From Clostridium drakei (GTDB lineage Bacteria; Bacillota; Clostridia; Clostridiales; Clostridiaceae), in assembly GCF_000633595.2 (NCBI RefSeq), contig NZ_JIBU02000001.1, positions 124,001-188,000 of the forward strand: a DNA stretch of 64,000 nucleotides, written 5' to 3'. Position 1 is the first letter of the stretch. Every line of letters begins with the position of its first letter. Below are positions 37,397 to 45,807 of this stretch, piece by piece. Under the pieces are notes generated by a model. It searched no databases. It was not told the DNA's origin and saw nothing but the letters and a program-made list of their open reading frames with translations. The position numbers and the translations under genes were made by a program.

Positions 37397-38113
37397 ATGG
37401 GAAAACTTTATGTTGTAGGAATTGGACCAGGTGGATTGGATTATATGACTGTTAAATCAGTAAAAGCGTTAGAAGAAAGTGATATTATAGTAGGATATAC
37501 TAAATATATAGAATTTATAAAACCTATTATAAAGGATAAGGTTGTATTTTCTACAGGAATGCGCGGTGAAGTAGAAAGATGTAAAAAGGCACTTGAATTG
37601 TCAAAGGATAAGGTAGTTTCTATAGTGAGTACAGGAGATGCTGGAATTTATGGAATGGCAGGACTTATATTAGAAATGAAAAATGATGAAGACGTGGAAA
37701 TAATACCTGGAGTTACAGCATCTTCAGCAGCAGCTTCAGTTGTAGGAGCACCACTTATGCATGATAACTGCAATATAAGCTTAAGTGATCTTATGACACC
37801 TTATGATCTTATAAAAAAGAGAGTTGAATTAGCAGCACAGGGAGATTTTATTATTTCATTATATAATCCTAAAAGTAATGGAAGACCTCTTTATTTAAAG
37901 GAGTGTATGGAATTAATAAAAAAATATAGATCAGGAGATACACCAGTTGCTGTAGTTAAAAATGCTTTAAGAGATGGCGAGGAAAAAACATTATTTACAA
38001 TAGATTCTTTTGATGATAGCAATGTAGATATGTTTTCAATTGTAATAATAGGTAATACTAAAAGTTATATAAAGGATAATAAATTTGTAACTCCTAGAGG
38101 ATACAGTGTTTAA
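37397..38113 (+). CDS. cbiH: cobalt-precorrin-3 C17-methyltransferase
   Basis: 238 residues: LYVVGIGPGGLDYMTVKS, IVSTGDAGIYGMAGLILEM, IIPGVTASSAAASVVGAPL and FIISLYNPKSNGRP, the CbiH/CobJ hallmark. It methylates C17 with ring contraction. I prefer ATG 37397, with AAAGGATG about 12 bases upstream; ATG 37385 is the alternative. The frame that opens at 37358 lies inside cbiG. Confidence 0.93.
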   Translation: MGKLYVVGIGPGGLDYMTVKSVKALEESDIIVGYTKYIEFIKPIIKDKVVFSTGMRGEVERCKKALELSKDKVVSIVSTGDAGIYGMAGLILEMKNDEDVEIIPGVTASSAAASVVGAPLMHDNCNISLSDLMTPYDLIKKRVELAAQGDFIISLYNPKSNGRPLYLKECMELIKKYRSGDTPVAVVKNALRDGEEKTLFTIDSFDDSNVDMFSIVIIGNTKSYIKDNKFVTPRGYSV

Positions 38114-38147
38114 TTAATAATTAAGAGTTAGGAATGGAGAATTTGGT

Positions 38148-38948
38148 ATGGGAAAAAAAGGTATATTAGTAGTAAGTTTTGGAACAAGTATTCCGCAAGC
38201 TTTTGAACTTTGCATTGAAAGTACAGAAAATAGAATAAAAGAATGTTTTCCAGAATATGAAATAAGAAGAGCATTTACTTCTTATATGATAATTAAAAAA
38301 TTAAAAGAAGAAAATAAACTTTTCATAGATACTGTGGAAGAAGCATTAGAAAAAATGAATGCTGATGGTTTTGATGAAATTTATGTTCAGCCATTACATA
38401 TCATGCCTGGAGATGAATATGATAAGATAGTGAATGGAGTAAACAAATATAAAGATACCTTTTCTAAATTGGTTTTTGGAAGACCAATTTTATATAGAGA
38501 AAATGATTATAAGATAGCAGTAAATGCACTAAAAAAACAACTTCCAGCCATGAGTAAAAATCAGGCAGTAATGCTTATGGGACACGGATCAGTTCATCCG
38601 GCTAATTCTAGTTATGCATTACTTAGATGCATATTAGAAGATGAAGGATTGGATAATGTGTATGTAGGGACAGTAGAAGGATATCCTATTTTAGAAAATT
38701 TAGTTCCAAAGATGAAGCAGAATGGTATAGAAGAGGTTACATTAATGCCTTTCATGTTAGTAGCAGGAGATCATGCTATTAATGACATGGCAGGAGAAGA
38801 AGAAGATTCGTGGAAAACTCAATTAGAAGAAGAGGGATTTAAGGTTAATGTGTATCTACATGGATTAGGTGAAAATAAAGCTTTTCAGGATATATATGTA
38901 GAGCATATTAAAGATTCTATAAATGGAAATCCATTATTAAGTAAATAG
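38148..38948 (+). CDS. cbiK: sirohydrochlorin cobaltochelatase
   Basis: Inserts Co(II) into sirohydrochlorin, committing it to the anaerobic B12 route. 266 residues: GILVVSFGTSIPQAFELCIE, ceiling helix with YVQPLHIMPGDEYDKI (His ligand), LMGHGSVHPANSSYALL (catalytic His), and PFMLVAGDHAINDMAGEEEDSW. These match cytosolic CbiK; there is no signal peptide. Confidence 0.95.
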   Translation: MGKKGILVVSFGTSIPQAFELCIESTENRIKECFPEYEIRRAFTSYMIIKKLKEENKLFIDTVEEALEKMNADGFDEIYVQPLHIMPGDEYDKIVNGVNKYKDTFSKLVFGRPILYRENDYKIAVNALKKQLPAMSKNQAVMLMGHGSVHPANSSYALLRCILEDEGLDNVYVGTVEGYPILENLVPKMKQNGIEEVTLMPFMLVAGDHAINDMAGEEEDSWKTQLEEEGFKVNVYLHGLGENKAFQDIYVEHIKDSINGNPLLSK

Positions 38949-38987
38949 GATATTTCTTATATACTTTAAAGATTGGAGATTTTTGAT

Positions 38988-39773
38988 ATGATAGGTTTAA
39001 TTCTTGGAACGTCAGAGGGAAAAAGTATATTATCTCTTTTGAATAAATTTACTGAAGATATTTTAATATCTACAGCTACTGAATATGGTGGGGAACTACT
39101 GCAAAACTATAAGTATGCATATTTAAATACAAAACCTTTAAACTTAGAAGGATTAAAGAGATTATTTAAGGAAAAGGGTATAAGTATGCTTGTAGATGCG
39201 TCACATCCTTATGCGGTAGAAATTACAGATAATGCTATTAAGGTTTGTAGTGAATTAAATATAGAATATGTAAGATATGAAAGAGCATCTTGTGTAGATA
39301 AATTTAAAAATTATGAAAAAGTTATAGAAGTAGAAAGTTATGAAGGACTTTATGATAAATTAAAGTATATAAAGGGAAATATACTTAATACCAGTGGAAG
39401 TAGAAATTTAGATAAAATATTATCTTTGAATATAGAAAATAGAATAGTTCATAGAGTATTGCCTTCTGTAAAAGTCATGAATGAATGTTTAAGTAAAGGT
39501 GTAAAAATTGACGATATAATAGCTATAAAAGGACCTATAAGCTATAATTTAAATTGTGCTTTTATAAAAGAATATGAAGCAAAAGCTATGGTATTAAAAG
39601 ATAGTGGAATTCAAGGTGGAACAGAAGAAAAAATAAAAGCATGTGTAGATAACGATATATATGCTTTCATAATAGAGAGAAACACAAGAAAGTATAAAAC
39701 TATTTTTTATGATGAGGAAAATTTAGTACAATATATTATAGAAAAACTTAAATCAACAAAAACTAAAATGTAA
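38988..39773 (+). CDS. cbiJ: cobalt-precorrin-6A reductase
   Basis: 261 residues: GLILGTSEGKSILSLL at the start, SMLVDASHPYAVEITDNAIKVC, YVRYERAS, ILNTSGSRNLDKI, VLPSVKVMNECLSKG and AMVLKDSGIQGGTEEKIKAC. It reduces the macrocycle using NAD(P)H. ATG 38988 is chosen because TTGGAGATT is about 9 bases before it; the frame-opening TTG 38973 overlaps that site. Confidence 0.93.
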   Translation: MIGLILGTSEGKSILSLLNKFTEDILISTATEYGGELLQNYKYAYLNTKPLNLEGLKRLFKEKGISMLVDASHPYAVEITDNAIKVCSELNIEYVRYERASCVDKFKNYEKVIEVESYEGLYDKLKYIKGNILNTSGSRNLDKILSLNIENRIVHRVLPSVKVMNECLSKGVKIDDIIAIKGPISYNLNCAFIKEYEAKAMVLKDSGIQGGTEEKIKACVDNDIYAFIIERNTRKYKTIFYDEENLVQYIIEKLKSTKTKM

Positions 39774-39785
39774 AGGGTGTATTTT

Positions 39786-40619
39786 ATGGAGTTTACAACA
39801 AAATACCCAGGAAGTTTTGGAGAAGTGCTTCAAGGTAGGGTACAGAATAGGGATGTTTTGCTGTCTTGTCCAGTTAATGTTTATACTAATGTTAAGATAT
39901 CAGAAAGTACAAGCCCTAGTGATAAATTTAAATGGCAAAAAGCAGCTAAGTTTTTGGATAACATTTTAACCAAGTGGGATCATAAAAATTATGTAGATAG
40001 TTTAGATATACAAATATCTTCTCATATACCTTATGGCAAGGGTATGGCAAGTAGTACAGCAGATTTATGTGGAGTGTATTCCTGTTTATTAAAAATGTTT
40101 AAAAAAGAGTTTAATGAACAGGAGCTTATAGAACAATGTATAAAAATAGAACCTACAGATAGTATTATTTTCAATGAAGCTACTATTTTTGATTATAAAA
40201 AAGGTCTTTATAAAGAAAAGATAGGTTCATATTTTAAATATAATATACTTGCTTTTGAAGGAGAAAATATAGTTGATACAGTTGAATTTAATAGCAAGAA
40301 GTTGCCTGATTTAAGTAATGCAGATGATTTATTTGAAATTTTAAAAGAAGCTATACAGGAAAAAAATTTAGAAAAGTTATCATATGTATCTACAGAAAGT
40401 ATTATTAGAAATCAAAAAAGACTTTATTATGATTGGATAAAAGATGTTATTAGCATAAAAAATCAAACTTGTGGTCTTGGAATAATTGGAGCTCACAGCG
40501 GAAATGTATTGGGGATAATATATGAAGATGATGATAAATTTGATTATGCTGTTAGGTTTTCTAAAAAACTAAATGGTTATAAAATATATCCAGTGAAAAC
40601 TTTAGATAAGATATTTTAA
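39786..40619 (+). CDS. pduX: L-threonine kinase (GHMP family)
   Basis: 277 residues of the GHMP kinase fold: N-terminal YPGSFGEVLQGRVQNRDVLLSCPVN, P-loop-like HIPYGKGMASSTADLCGVYSCL and late ACGI-type IGAHSGNVLGIIYED. PduX phosphorylates L-threonine to supply CobD, which fits the presence of cobD at 21227. ATG 39786 follows AAAGGGTG; GTG 39777 is less likely. Confidence 0.88.
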   Translation: MEFTTKYPGSFGEVLQGRVQNRDVLLSCPVNVYTNVKISESTSPSDKFKWQKAAKFLDNILTKWDHKNYVDSLDIQISSHIPYGKGMASSTADLCGVYSCLLKMFKKEFNEQELIEQCIKIEPTDSIIFNEATIFDYKKGLYKEKIGSYFKYNILAFEGENIVDTVEFNSKKLPDLSNADDLFEILKEAIQEKNLEKLSYVSTESIIRNQKRLYYDWIKDVISIKNQTCGLGIIGAHSGNVLGIIYEDDDKFDYAVRFSKKLNGYKIYPVKTLDKIF

Positions 40620-40657
40620 AAAATATTTTTATTATATAAAGAAAGAAGGTATTTATT

Positions 40658-41173
40658 ATGGATAAGGGATACATTCAAATGTATACAGGTAATGGAAAAG
40701 GAAAAACTACTGCAGCTTTGGGATTATCACTTAGAGCCGTTTGTGCTGGAAAGAAGGTATTTTTTGGACAGTTTACTAAGGGGATGAAATATAGTGAATT
40801 AAATGCAGTAAAATATCTACCTACTTTTAAATTAGAGCAGTTTGGGGGAAATCATTTTATATTCAATAAACCAACTAAGGCGGATATAGCAGAAGCTAGA
40901 AAGGGTTTAGAAAGAGCAAAAGAAGTTTTAACTTCAGGTGAGTACGATGTAGTAGTCTTAGATGAGATAAATATTGCTATATTTTATGAACTTTTTACTG
41001 TAGAAGAAGTTATAGAAATGTTGGATAGTAGAAAAGAAAATGTAGAAGTAATACTTACAGGAAGATATGCAAATGAAAAACTTATTGAAAAAGCAGATTT
41101 AGTAACAGAAATGAAAGAAATAAAGCATTATTATAATGAAGGAGTTCAAGCAAGAGTAGGCATAGAAAGTTAA
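40658..41173 (+). CDS. cobO: cob(I)yrinic acid a,c-diamide adenosyltransferase (CobA/CobO/BtuR type)
   Basis: 171 residues, P-loop ATP:corrinoid adenosyltransferase: GYIQMYTGNGKGKTTAALGLSLRA (Walker A GNGKGKTT), FFGQFTKGMKYSELNA, YDVVVLDEINIAIFYEL (Walker B) and VILTGRYANEKLIEKADLVTEM. It attaches the upper adenosyl ligand. Last gene of the cobalamin run, followed by a strong terminator. Confidence 0.94.
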   Translation: MDKGYIQMYTGNGKGKTTAALGLSLRAVCAGKKVFFGQFTKGMKYSELNAVKYLPTFKLEQFGGNHFIFNKPTKADIAEARKGLERAKEVLTSGEYDVVVLDEINIAIFYELFTVEEVIEMLDSRKENVEVILTGRYANEKLIEKADLVTEMKEIKHYYNEGVQARVGIES

Positions 41174-41187
41174 TTATATATTTAAAT

Positions 41188-41222
41188 AAAAAGTTGATGC
41201 TAATTAAGCATCAACTTTTTTT
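41188..41222 (+). terminator. terminator at the end of the cobalamin operon
   Basis: AAAAAGTTGATGC (41188-41200) pairs with GCATCAACTTTTT (41208-41220) over 13 bp, ending in a run of T. Confidence 0.9.
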
Positions 41223-41318
41223 AACAATAATTGTTTGAAAATTCTTTAATTTGATATATGAGCATTTATTAGAAATATAGCTATGAATAAAAGAAATAGT
41301 TAATTGGACTCAAAAATT

Positions 41319-41382
41319 GGACTGATATATGGATTAATCCATACACCAGTCCATTGACAGCTAACTTGCAGTATAATAAAAT
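41319..41382 (+). promoter_or_regulatory. promoter of the yitT-like gene with a palindrome abutting the -35 box
   Basis: TTGACA (41354-41359), 17-bp spacer, TAAAAT (41377-41382). Immediately upstream is an interrupted palindrome: GGACTG (41319-41324), TATGGATTAATCCATA (41328-41343) and CAGTCC (41347-41352). This could be an operator or a structured element. The rest of the 250-bp gap shows no gene. Confidence 0.65.
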
Positions 41383-41426
41383 TTATATTGTAAGTAAAAG
41401 AGTTATAAATCATAGGGGGCATTAAG

Positions 41427-42275
41427 GTGTTAAAAAAAGAAAATTTAATTAAGATTTTAATGATTATAATGGGAAGTCTGGTTTATTCTATAGGTGTTAA
41501 CTTATTTATTGTGCCTCATAAGCTTTTAAGTGGAGGAGTAGCTGGTATTGCTATAATATGCCAGTATCTAACCAGAGTTCCTTCAGGATATTTTATAATA
41601 TTGATAAATATACCTATATTTTTAATAGGTGTTAGAAGTGTAGACAAGTCTTTTGGATTTTTTAGTTTTATTGGAATGATTTCAATGTCTGTATGCTTAA
41701 TACTAACTAGAAATATTCATAGTATGTACTATCTGCCAGATCCTCTACTTTCTGCATTGTGTGGAGGTATTATAACTGGAATAGGAATGGGAATAATATT
41801 TAAAAATAGGGCATCTCAAGGAGGTACAGATATAATAGCTGTAGTTGTAAAGAAAAAGTATGGTGTTTCTATAGGAAGAATAGCTTTTCTCATAAATGTG
41901 GGAGTGGTTACTATAGGAATGATTATAGGAAGTTTTCAAATTGCAATTTATACTTTAATATCAATGTACTTAAATTCAGCAGTTCTTGATAAAATTATAC
42001 AGGGTGTAGAGAGAGAAAAAGTTGTATTTATAGTAACTAGAAAAAGCGATAAAGTTAAAGATGAAATTTTAAAGAAATTAAATAGAGGTGTAACTTATCT
42101 TTATGGAGAAGGAGCTTACACAGGTGATAAGAAAAATATTATATATTGTATACTAAGTCCAAAAGAAATAGAACAAGTTAAGAGTTTAATTGAAAATATA
42201 GATGATTCGGCAGTAATTTCTATTATGGATACTGCAGAAGTAAAAGGAAAGGGATTTAGACAAGCAGCATTTTAA
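41427..42275 (+). CDS. YitT-family membrane protein (DUF161/DUF2179)
   Basis: 282 residues. The N-terminal ~200 residues hold about five to six transmembrane segments with duplicated glycine-rich motifs: NLFIVPHKLLSGGVAGIAII and GIGMGIIFKNRASQGGTDIIAVVV. The C-terminal ~80 residues form the DUF2179 cytoplasmic domain (LNRGVTYLYGEGAYTGDKKNIIYCI). Function of the family is not settled. GTG start at 41427 with AGGGGG 8 bases upstream. Single gene with its own promoter. Confidence 0.88.
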   Translation: MLKKENLIKILMIIMGSLVYSIGVNLFIVPHKLLSGGVAGIAIICQYLTRVPSGYFIILINIPIFLIGVRSVDKSFGFFSFIGMISMSVCLILTRNIHSMYYLPDPLLSALCGGIITGIGMGIIFKNRASQGGTDIIAVVVKKKYGVSIGRIAFLINVGVVTIGMIIGSFQIAIYTLISMYLNSAVLDKIIQGVEREKVVFIVTRKSDKVKDEILKKLNRGVTYLYGEGAYTGDKKNIIYCILSPKEIEQVKSLIENIDDSAVISIMDTAEVKGKGFRQAAF

Positions 42276-42286
42276 AAGGTAGAATT

Positions 42287-42325
42287 TAGAGTATAGAGGT
42301 TGAACTATACTCTATTTATTTTTTT
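42287..42325. terminator. terminator between yitT-like gene and znuB-like gene
   Basis: TAGAGTATAG (42287-42296) pairs with CTATACTCTA (42305-42314); TTTATTTTTTT follows on the plus strand. It serves the yitT-like gene. Confidence 0.8.
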
Positions 42326-42355
42326 AAAAATAAGTTGTTTTTTATCATTAAAGAG

Positions 42356-43165
42356 TTAAGCATAATTTAAGTTAGCTTTTGCCAACCTTTTAATAATTAT
42401 TACTAAAAGCATTAAAGCTACTGAAGTAAGAGCTATAGTGCCTCCAGGAGCACTATCTATGTAATAGGACAATATTAAACCTACGATGACATCTATAAAT
42501 CCAAATATTATAGAAAATATAAGAGTTACTTTAAATCCTTTATGAAGTTGAAGTGCAGCAGCAACAGGCATTGCTATCATTGATGATATTACAAGTATTC
42601 CCATTATTCTTATAGAAACAGAAACAGTAGCCCCAACTAATAATGCAAAAACGTAGTTTAAAAGCTTAACTTTTACGCCCATAATCTTTGCACCATCTTC
42701 ATCAAATGTTATATAAAGTAATTGATTGAAGAATAAACATAATATTATAACAGATATTATACTAAGAATAAAAACAGTAAAAAGTTCAGTGGTACTTACA
42801 GTTAATATACTTCCAAACAAGTAAGAATTTACATTTGCATTAGTTTTACCCATACTTATTAAGGTAATAGCTATACCTATACCTAAAGTCATAACAATTA
42901 CTAGTATAACTTCAGCATATTTTTTATAATAATCTCTTAAAAATTCTATTGCAACACCAAAAAATGATGTGAAAATAAAAGCTGATAGTATTGGGTTATA
43001 CCCAAATACTAATCCAACAGCCACTCCTGCTAGTGATGCATGAGATAAAGCATCACCCATCATGGAATATCGTTTTAAAACCAAAAAAACACCTATTGTT
43101 GGACATAGTATAGAAATAAATATAGATGCTATTAAGGCATTTTGCATGAAACTATAATGTAGCAT
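42356..43165 (-). CDS. zinc/manganese-type metal ABC transporter permease
   Basis: 269 residues of the ZnuB/MntB (ABC-3) family with about eight hydrophobic segments. Landmarks: LKRYSMMGDALSHASLAGVAVG near the N-terminus, LFGSILTVSTTELF, FDEDGAKIMGVKVKLLNYVFALLVGATVSVSIRIMGILVISSMIAMPVAAAL, and GTIALTSVALMLL near the end. It overlaps the ATPase gene by 14 bases. No binding lipoprotein lies beside it, so that subunit must be elsewhere. Metal specificity cannot be read from sequence. Confidence 0.9.
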   Translation of the reverse strand: MLHYSFMQNALIASIFISILCPTIGVFLVLKRYSMMGDALSHASLAGVAVGLVFGYNPILSAFIFTSFFGVAIEFLRDYYKKYAEVILVIVMTLGIGIAITLISMGKTNANVNSYLFGSILTVSTTELFTVFILSIISVIILCLFFNQLLYITFDEDGAKIMGVKVKLLNYVFALLVGATVSVSIRIMGILVISSMIAMPVAAALQLHKGFKVTLIFSIIFGFIDVIVGLILSYYIDSAPGGTIALTSVALMLLVIIIKRLAKANLNYA

Positions 43166-43820
43166 TTGAAACCTCCAAATCGTGATACTTAAATTGGTTT
43201 ATTGGATATAATCTGGCAAAACCATTTTCCATTTTACAAATATGTGTAGAATTATCTAGTGCAGCTTTAAGATTATGTTCTACTGATATAACGGTAATGT
43301 TAGAACGAAGGTTTAAGCCTTTTATAATTCTATAAATTTCATTTTGACTTGCAATATCAACACCTGTAGAAGGTTCATCAAGTATTAACAATTCTGGATT
43401 ACCAAGTAGTGATCTAGCAATAAATACTTTTTGCTGCTGTCCTCCAGATAAATCTCCTATTAATTTATTTTTAAAGTTTTTCATTCCTACAGCGTCAAGA
43501 ACTTCATTTATAACTTTGGAATCTTTAATCTTTAATAATTTCATATGGCATTTAAGTATTTCATAAACTGTAATAGGAAATTGTGTATTAAGACCATCAA
43601 CTTTTTGAGGAACATATCCAATATTATTTGTTTTTAATGATACAGTTCCACTTATTGGATCTAGAAGGTTAAGTATAAGTTTTATTAAAGTACTTTTTGC
43701 ACTACCATTTTCACCTAAAATAGAAACATAGCTTCCTTTTTTTATATTTAAGTTTATATTGTTAAGAATATAAGGCTCACTGCCGGTATAAGAAAAAGTT
43801 AAATTTTTGATTTCTACCAT
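43152..43820 (-). CDS. zinc/manganese-type metal ABC transporter ATPase
   Basis: 222 residues, ZnuC/MntA-type ATPase. Walker A GENGSAKST (the usual G before K is A), Q-loop NIGYVPQKVDGLNTQFPITVYE with the family QFPITV signature, signature LSGGQQQKVFIARSL, Walker B LLILDEPSTGVD and VISVEHN switch His. It is the first gene of the two-gene unit; ATG 43820 has TTGGAGGATTCTA upstream. Confidence 0.92.
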   Translation of the reverse strand: MVEIKNLTFSYTGSEPYILNNINLNIKKGSYVSILGENGSAKSTLIKLILNLLDPISGTVSLKTNNIGYVPQKVDGLNTQFPITVYEILKCHMKLLKIKDSKVINEVLDAVGMKNFKNKLIGDLSGGQQQKVFIARSLLGNPELLILDEPSTGVDIASQNEIYRIIKGLNLRSNITVISVEHNLKAALDNSTHICKMENGFARLYPINQFKYHDLEVSNATL

Positions 43821-43868
43821 TAGAATCCTCCAATTTATTAATTATATTTTTATTTAACTCAAAGAAAG

Positions 43869-43927
43869 TTTGCATTCATTTATAGTTATAATTATTAATA
43901 AGAGTTATAACTATAAATAAATGCAAA
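43869..43927. promoter_or_regulatory. 23-bp near-perfect inverted repeat upstream of the metal transporter
   Basis: 43869-43891 and 43905-43927 are complementary with one mismatch, outer ends TTTGCAT/ATGCAAA, inner ends GTTATAA/TTATAAC, separated by 13 bases. It starts 48 bp before the ATPase start codon. It may be a metalloregulator operator or a leader hairpin. Confidence 0.6.
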
Positions 43928-43992
43928 TATTAAAAAGTAGTAGGTAGATATATTTTTATGAGTATTACTTACTATAAATATTATATACCTAT

Positions 43993-44023
43993 ATGCAAAT
44001 TATTTGCAATAAGTATATGCAAA
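43993..44023. promoter_or_regulatory. TGCAAAT-T-ATTTGCA palindrome and repeated ATGCAAA motifs
   Basis: TGCAAAT (43994-44000), one T, ATTTGCA (44002-44008) is a perfect 7-1-7 palindrome; ATGCAAA recurs at 44017-44023 and at the edge of the inverted repeat (43921-43927). The shared half-site suggests a dimeric regulator acting on the divergent region between the metal transporter and the DUF2325 gene. The remaining 44024-44278 is AT-rich without a gene. Confidence 0.5.
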
Positions 44024-44278
44024 AATTTAGTATACAATGAAATTTTATGCTAAAAAATAAACATTATTCATAAGTTAAAAATATAATTTGGGTAATTTTA
44101 TTCTTATTATAGGTTTACAAAAGTAAAATAAAGTAGTATTATATATATGATAATGAAAATCAATATCAATTGATAAAAAAGTGGGAACATAAAATAATAA
44201 ATGTATGAATTGAAAATTAGTTTAGCAATATGATGTTACAAAAGAAATTAAAAATATAATATGGAAAGGAGATTTTTT

Positions 44279-44596
44279 ATGAGCGTTTTAGTTATAGGTG
44301 GAGACAATATTTGTAATATCAAAGAAAAGTTAAAAAGGACGGGTTTTGATAAAATACATCATATAACAGGAAGAAAGAAAAGTGATAGGAAAATTAGAAT
44401 TCCAGAAAAAACAGATTTAGTATTGGTATTAGTAGATTATGTAGGACATAGTTTAACATGTATTGCAAAAGAGGAATCTAAGAAATGTGATGTGAAAATT
44501 GTATTTTCTAAGAGGTCTTGGGTTCATATGGAAAATATTATACAAGATTGCGCTAAGGAGATATCAAATGCTAAAAGAAGTTGTAGTTGGATTTAA
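44279..44596 (+). CDS. DUF2325 protein
   Basis: 105 residues, begins VLVIGGDNICNIKEKL with a nucleotide-binding-like strand-loop, then TDLVLVLVDYVGHSLTCIAKEESKK and IVFSKRSWVHMENII. This matches the small DUF2325 family, whose function is unknown. ATG 44279 has AAAGGAG about 9 bases upstream; the longer frame from 44261 would include that site. Its end overlaps the HD-GYP gene by 29 bases, so the two are probably co-expressed. Confidence 0.78.
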   Translation: MSVLVIGGDNICNIKEKLKRTGFDKIHHITGRKKSDRKIRIPEKTDLVLVLVDYVGHSLTCIAKEESKKCDVKIVFSKRSWVHMENIIQDCAKEISNAKRSCSWI

Positions 44597-45188
44597 TGAA
44601 ACAGAAATTTATCATGATATAATAGAAAGCTTGGTAACAGCTCTTGAGGCAAAAGATTATTATACAAGTGGACATTCAGAAAGAGTAGCATTTATGTCAT
44701 ATGAATTATCAAAAAAGCTTGGTATATTAGGAAACGAATTGGAGAATATTCACATGGCAGCCCATCTTCACGATATAGGCAAAATAGGAGTACCTGATAA
44801 TATATTGAATAAAACTGGAAAACTTTCAGAAGATGAATGGCAGCATATAAAAATGCATCCCAAAATAGGTTTTGATATTTTAAATAAATCAAATAAATTA
44901 AAGCATATTGCTAAAATTGTACTTCATCATCATGAAAAATGGAATGGAAGTGGTTATCCAAATGGACTAACTAAATTAGAGATACCATTAGGAGCTAGAA
45001 TAATTACAGTATGTGATTCTATCGACGCAATGACTTCAATAAGACCTTATAGAAAGGCTATGGATTTTGAAAAGTGTATGGAGGAAATAGTGGTTAATAA
45101 AAATATTATGTATGATCCCACAATTGTTAATTTTATAGAAAATAATTTAAAGTTTATGAAAAGTATATCTAATTTCCAATTTGTATAA
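44568..45188 (+). CDS. HD-GYP domain phosphohydrolase (c-di-GMP phosphodiesterase-type)
   Basis: 206 residues, essentially a stand-alone HD-GYP domain. Motifs: GHSERVAFMSYELSKKLG, AAHLHDIGKIGVPDNIL (HD), HPKIGFDIL, VLHHHEKWNGSGYPNGL (HHE and GYP) and IITVCDSIDAMTSIRPYRKA. All metal-ligand positions look intact, so activity on c-di-GMP or a related cyclic dinucleotide is likely. No receiver or sensor domain is attached. ATG 44568 follows AAGGAG by 7 bases inside the DUF2325 gene. Confidence 0.88.
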   Translation: MLKEVVVGFNETEIYHDIIESLVTALEAKDYYTSGHSERVAFMSYELSKKLGILGNELENIHMAAHLHDIGKIGVPDNILNKTGKLSEDEWQHIKMHPKIGFDILNKSNKLKHIAKIVLHHHEKWNGSGYPNGLTKLEIPLGARIITVCDSIDAMTSIRPYRKAMDFEKCMEEIVVNKNIMYDPTIVNFIENNLKFMKSISNFQFV

Positions 45189-45270
45189 TTACTAATGATT
45201 AAATTTATAAATTTAAATTTCTGATAAACCAGTAATAAAAAAAAATTACATAAAAAATGTAATTAACTGC

Positions 45271-45299
45271 TTGACTTAAATAGCAATGTATAATATACT
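45271..45299 (+). promoter_or_regulatory. promoter of tRNA-Glu
   Basis: TTGACT (45271-45276), 17-bp spacer, TATACT (45294-45299), with tRNA transcription starting shortly before 45319. Confidence 0.7.
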
Positions 45300-45318
45300 A
45301 TTTAAGTAAGTTAAATAT

Positions 45319-45393
45319 GGCCTCTTGGTCAAGCGGTGAAGACGCCACCCTCTCAAGGTGGAATCAGGGGTTCGATTCCCCTAGTGGCTACCA
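45319..45393 (+). tRNA. tRNA-Glu (anticodon CTC)
   Basis: 75-nt cloverleaf: acceptor GGCCTCT with AGTGGCT (one mismatch), D arm GTC/GAC, anticodon stem CCACC/GGTGG with loop CTCTCAA, so the anticodon is CTC (reads GAG). The T arm is GGGGT-TCGATTC-CCCT-like, and CCA is encoded. The sequence follows bacterial tRNA-Glu layout. It lies alone, at the left edge of the accessory region. Confidence 0.93.
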
Positions 45394-45611
45394 TAAGTGT
45401 AATAAGAGTGTTTTACAGAGATGTAAGACCTCTTATTTTTTTAGTTTCCTACATTTTTCCCGCACTAGTTTTAGGGTGCTATAAACAAAGTCAGATTTAT
45501 ACTCATTTTAGCCAAATAAATTATTTGATTTTTCAACTGCTGTAATTTTTTCTTTAGGCATTACATGAGTATGTTAGCAGTTATTGAAACAATATAGATT
45601 AGTAAAAATTT

Positions 45612-45652
45612 AAATATCGCATTATTCAGAATGAATTTGCGGTATTTTTTTA
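45612..45652 (+). terminator. probable intrinsic terminator downstream of tRNA-Glu
   Basis: AAATATCGC (45612-45620) and GCGGTATTT (45639-45647) pair with a G-U wobble and continue into TTTTTTT. The 45394-45611 stretch before it shows no gene. Confidence 0.6.
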
Positions 45653-45807
45653 TATTTTAAATGTTACACAATTTATAGAAAATGTGAGTTTATGGATGTG
45701 AATATATAGAATATGGTAAAATAATAATAGAGCCTAAAAAATGAATAATTAATATTGCTACTGCAGTAGTTTAACCCATAATTTAAAAATGTTAAAGGAG
45801 GCAAATG

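Noticed and set aside
45319-45393. tRNA-Glu as attachment site of an integrated element
   Set aside because: I could not find a second copy of the tRNA 3' end elsewhere in the window, and the recombinase lacks arm-binding domains; not supported.
45336-45545. ORF starting inside tRNA-Glu
   Set aside because: Begins within the tRNA and has no ribosome site.
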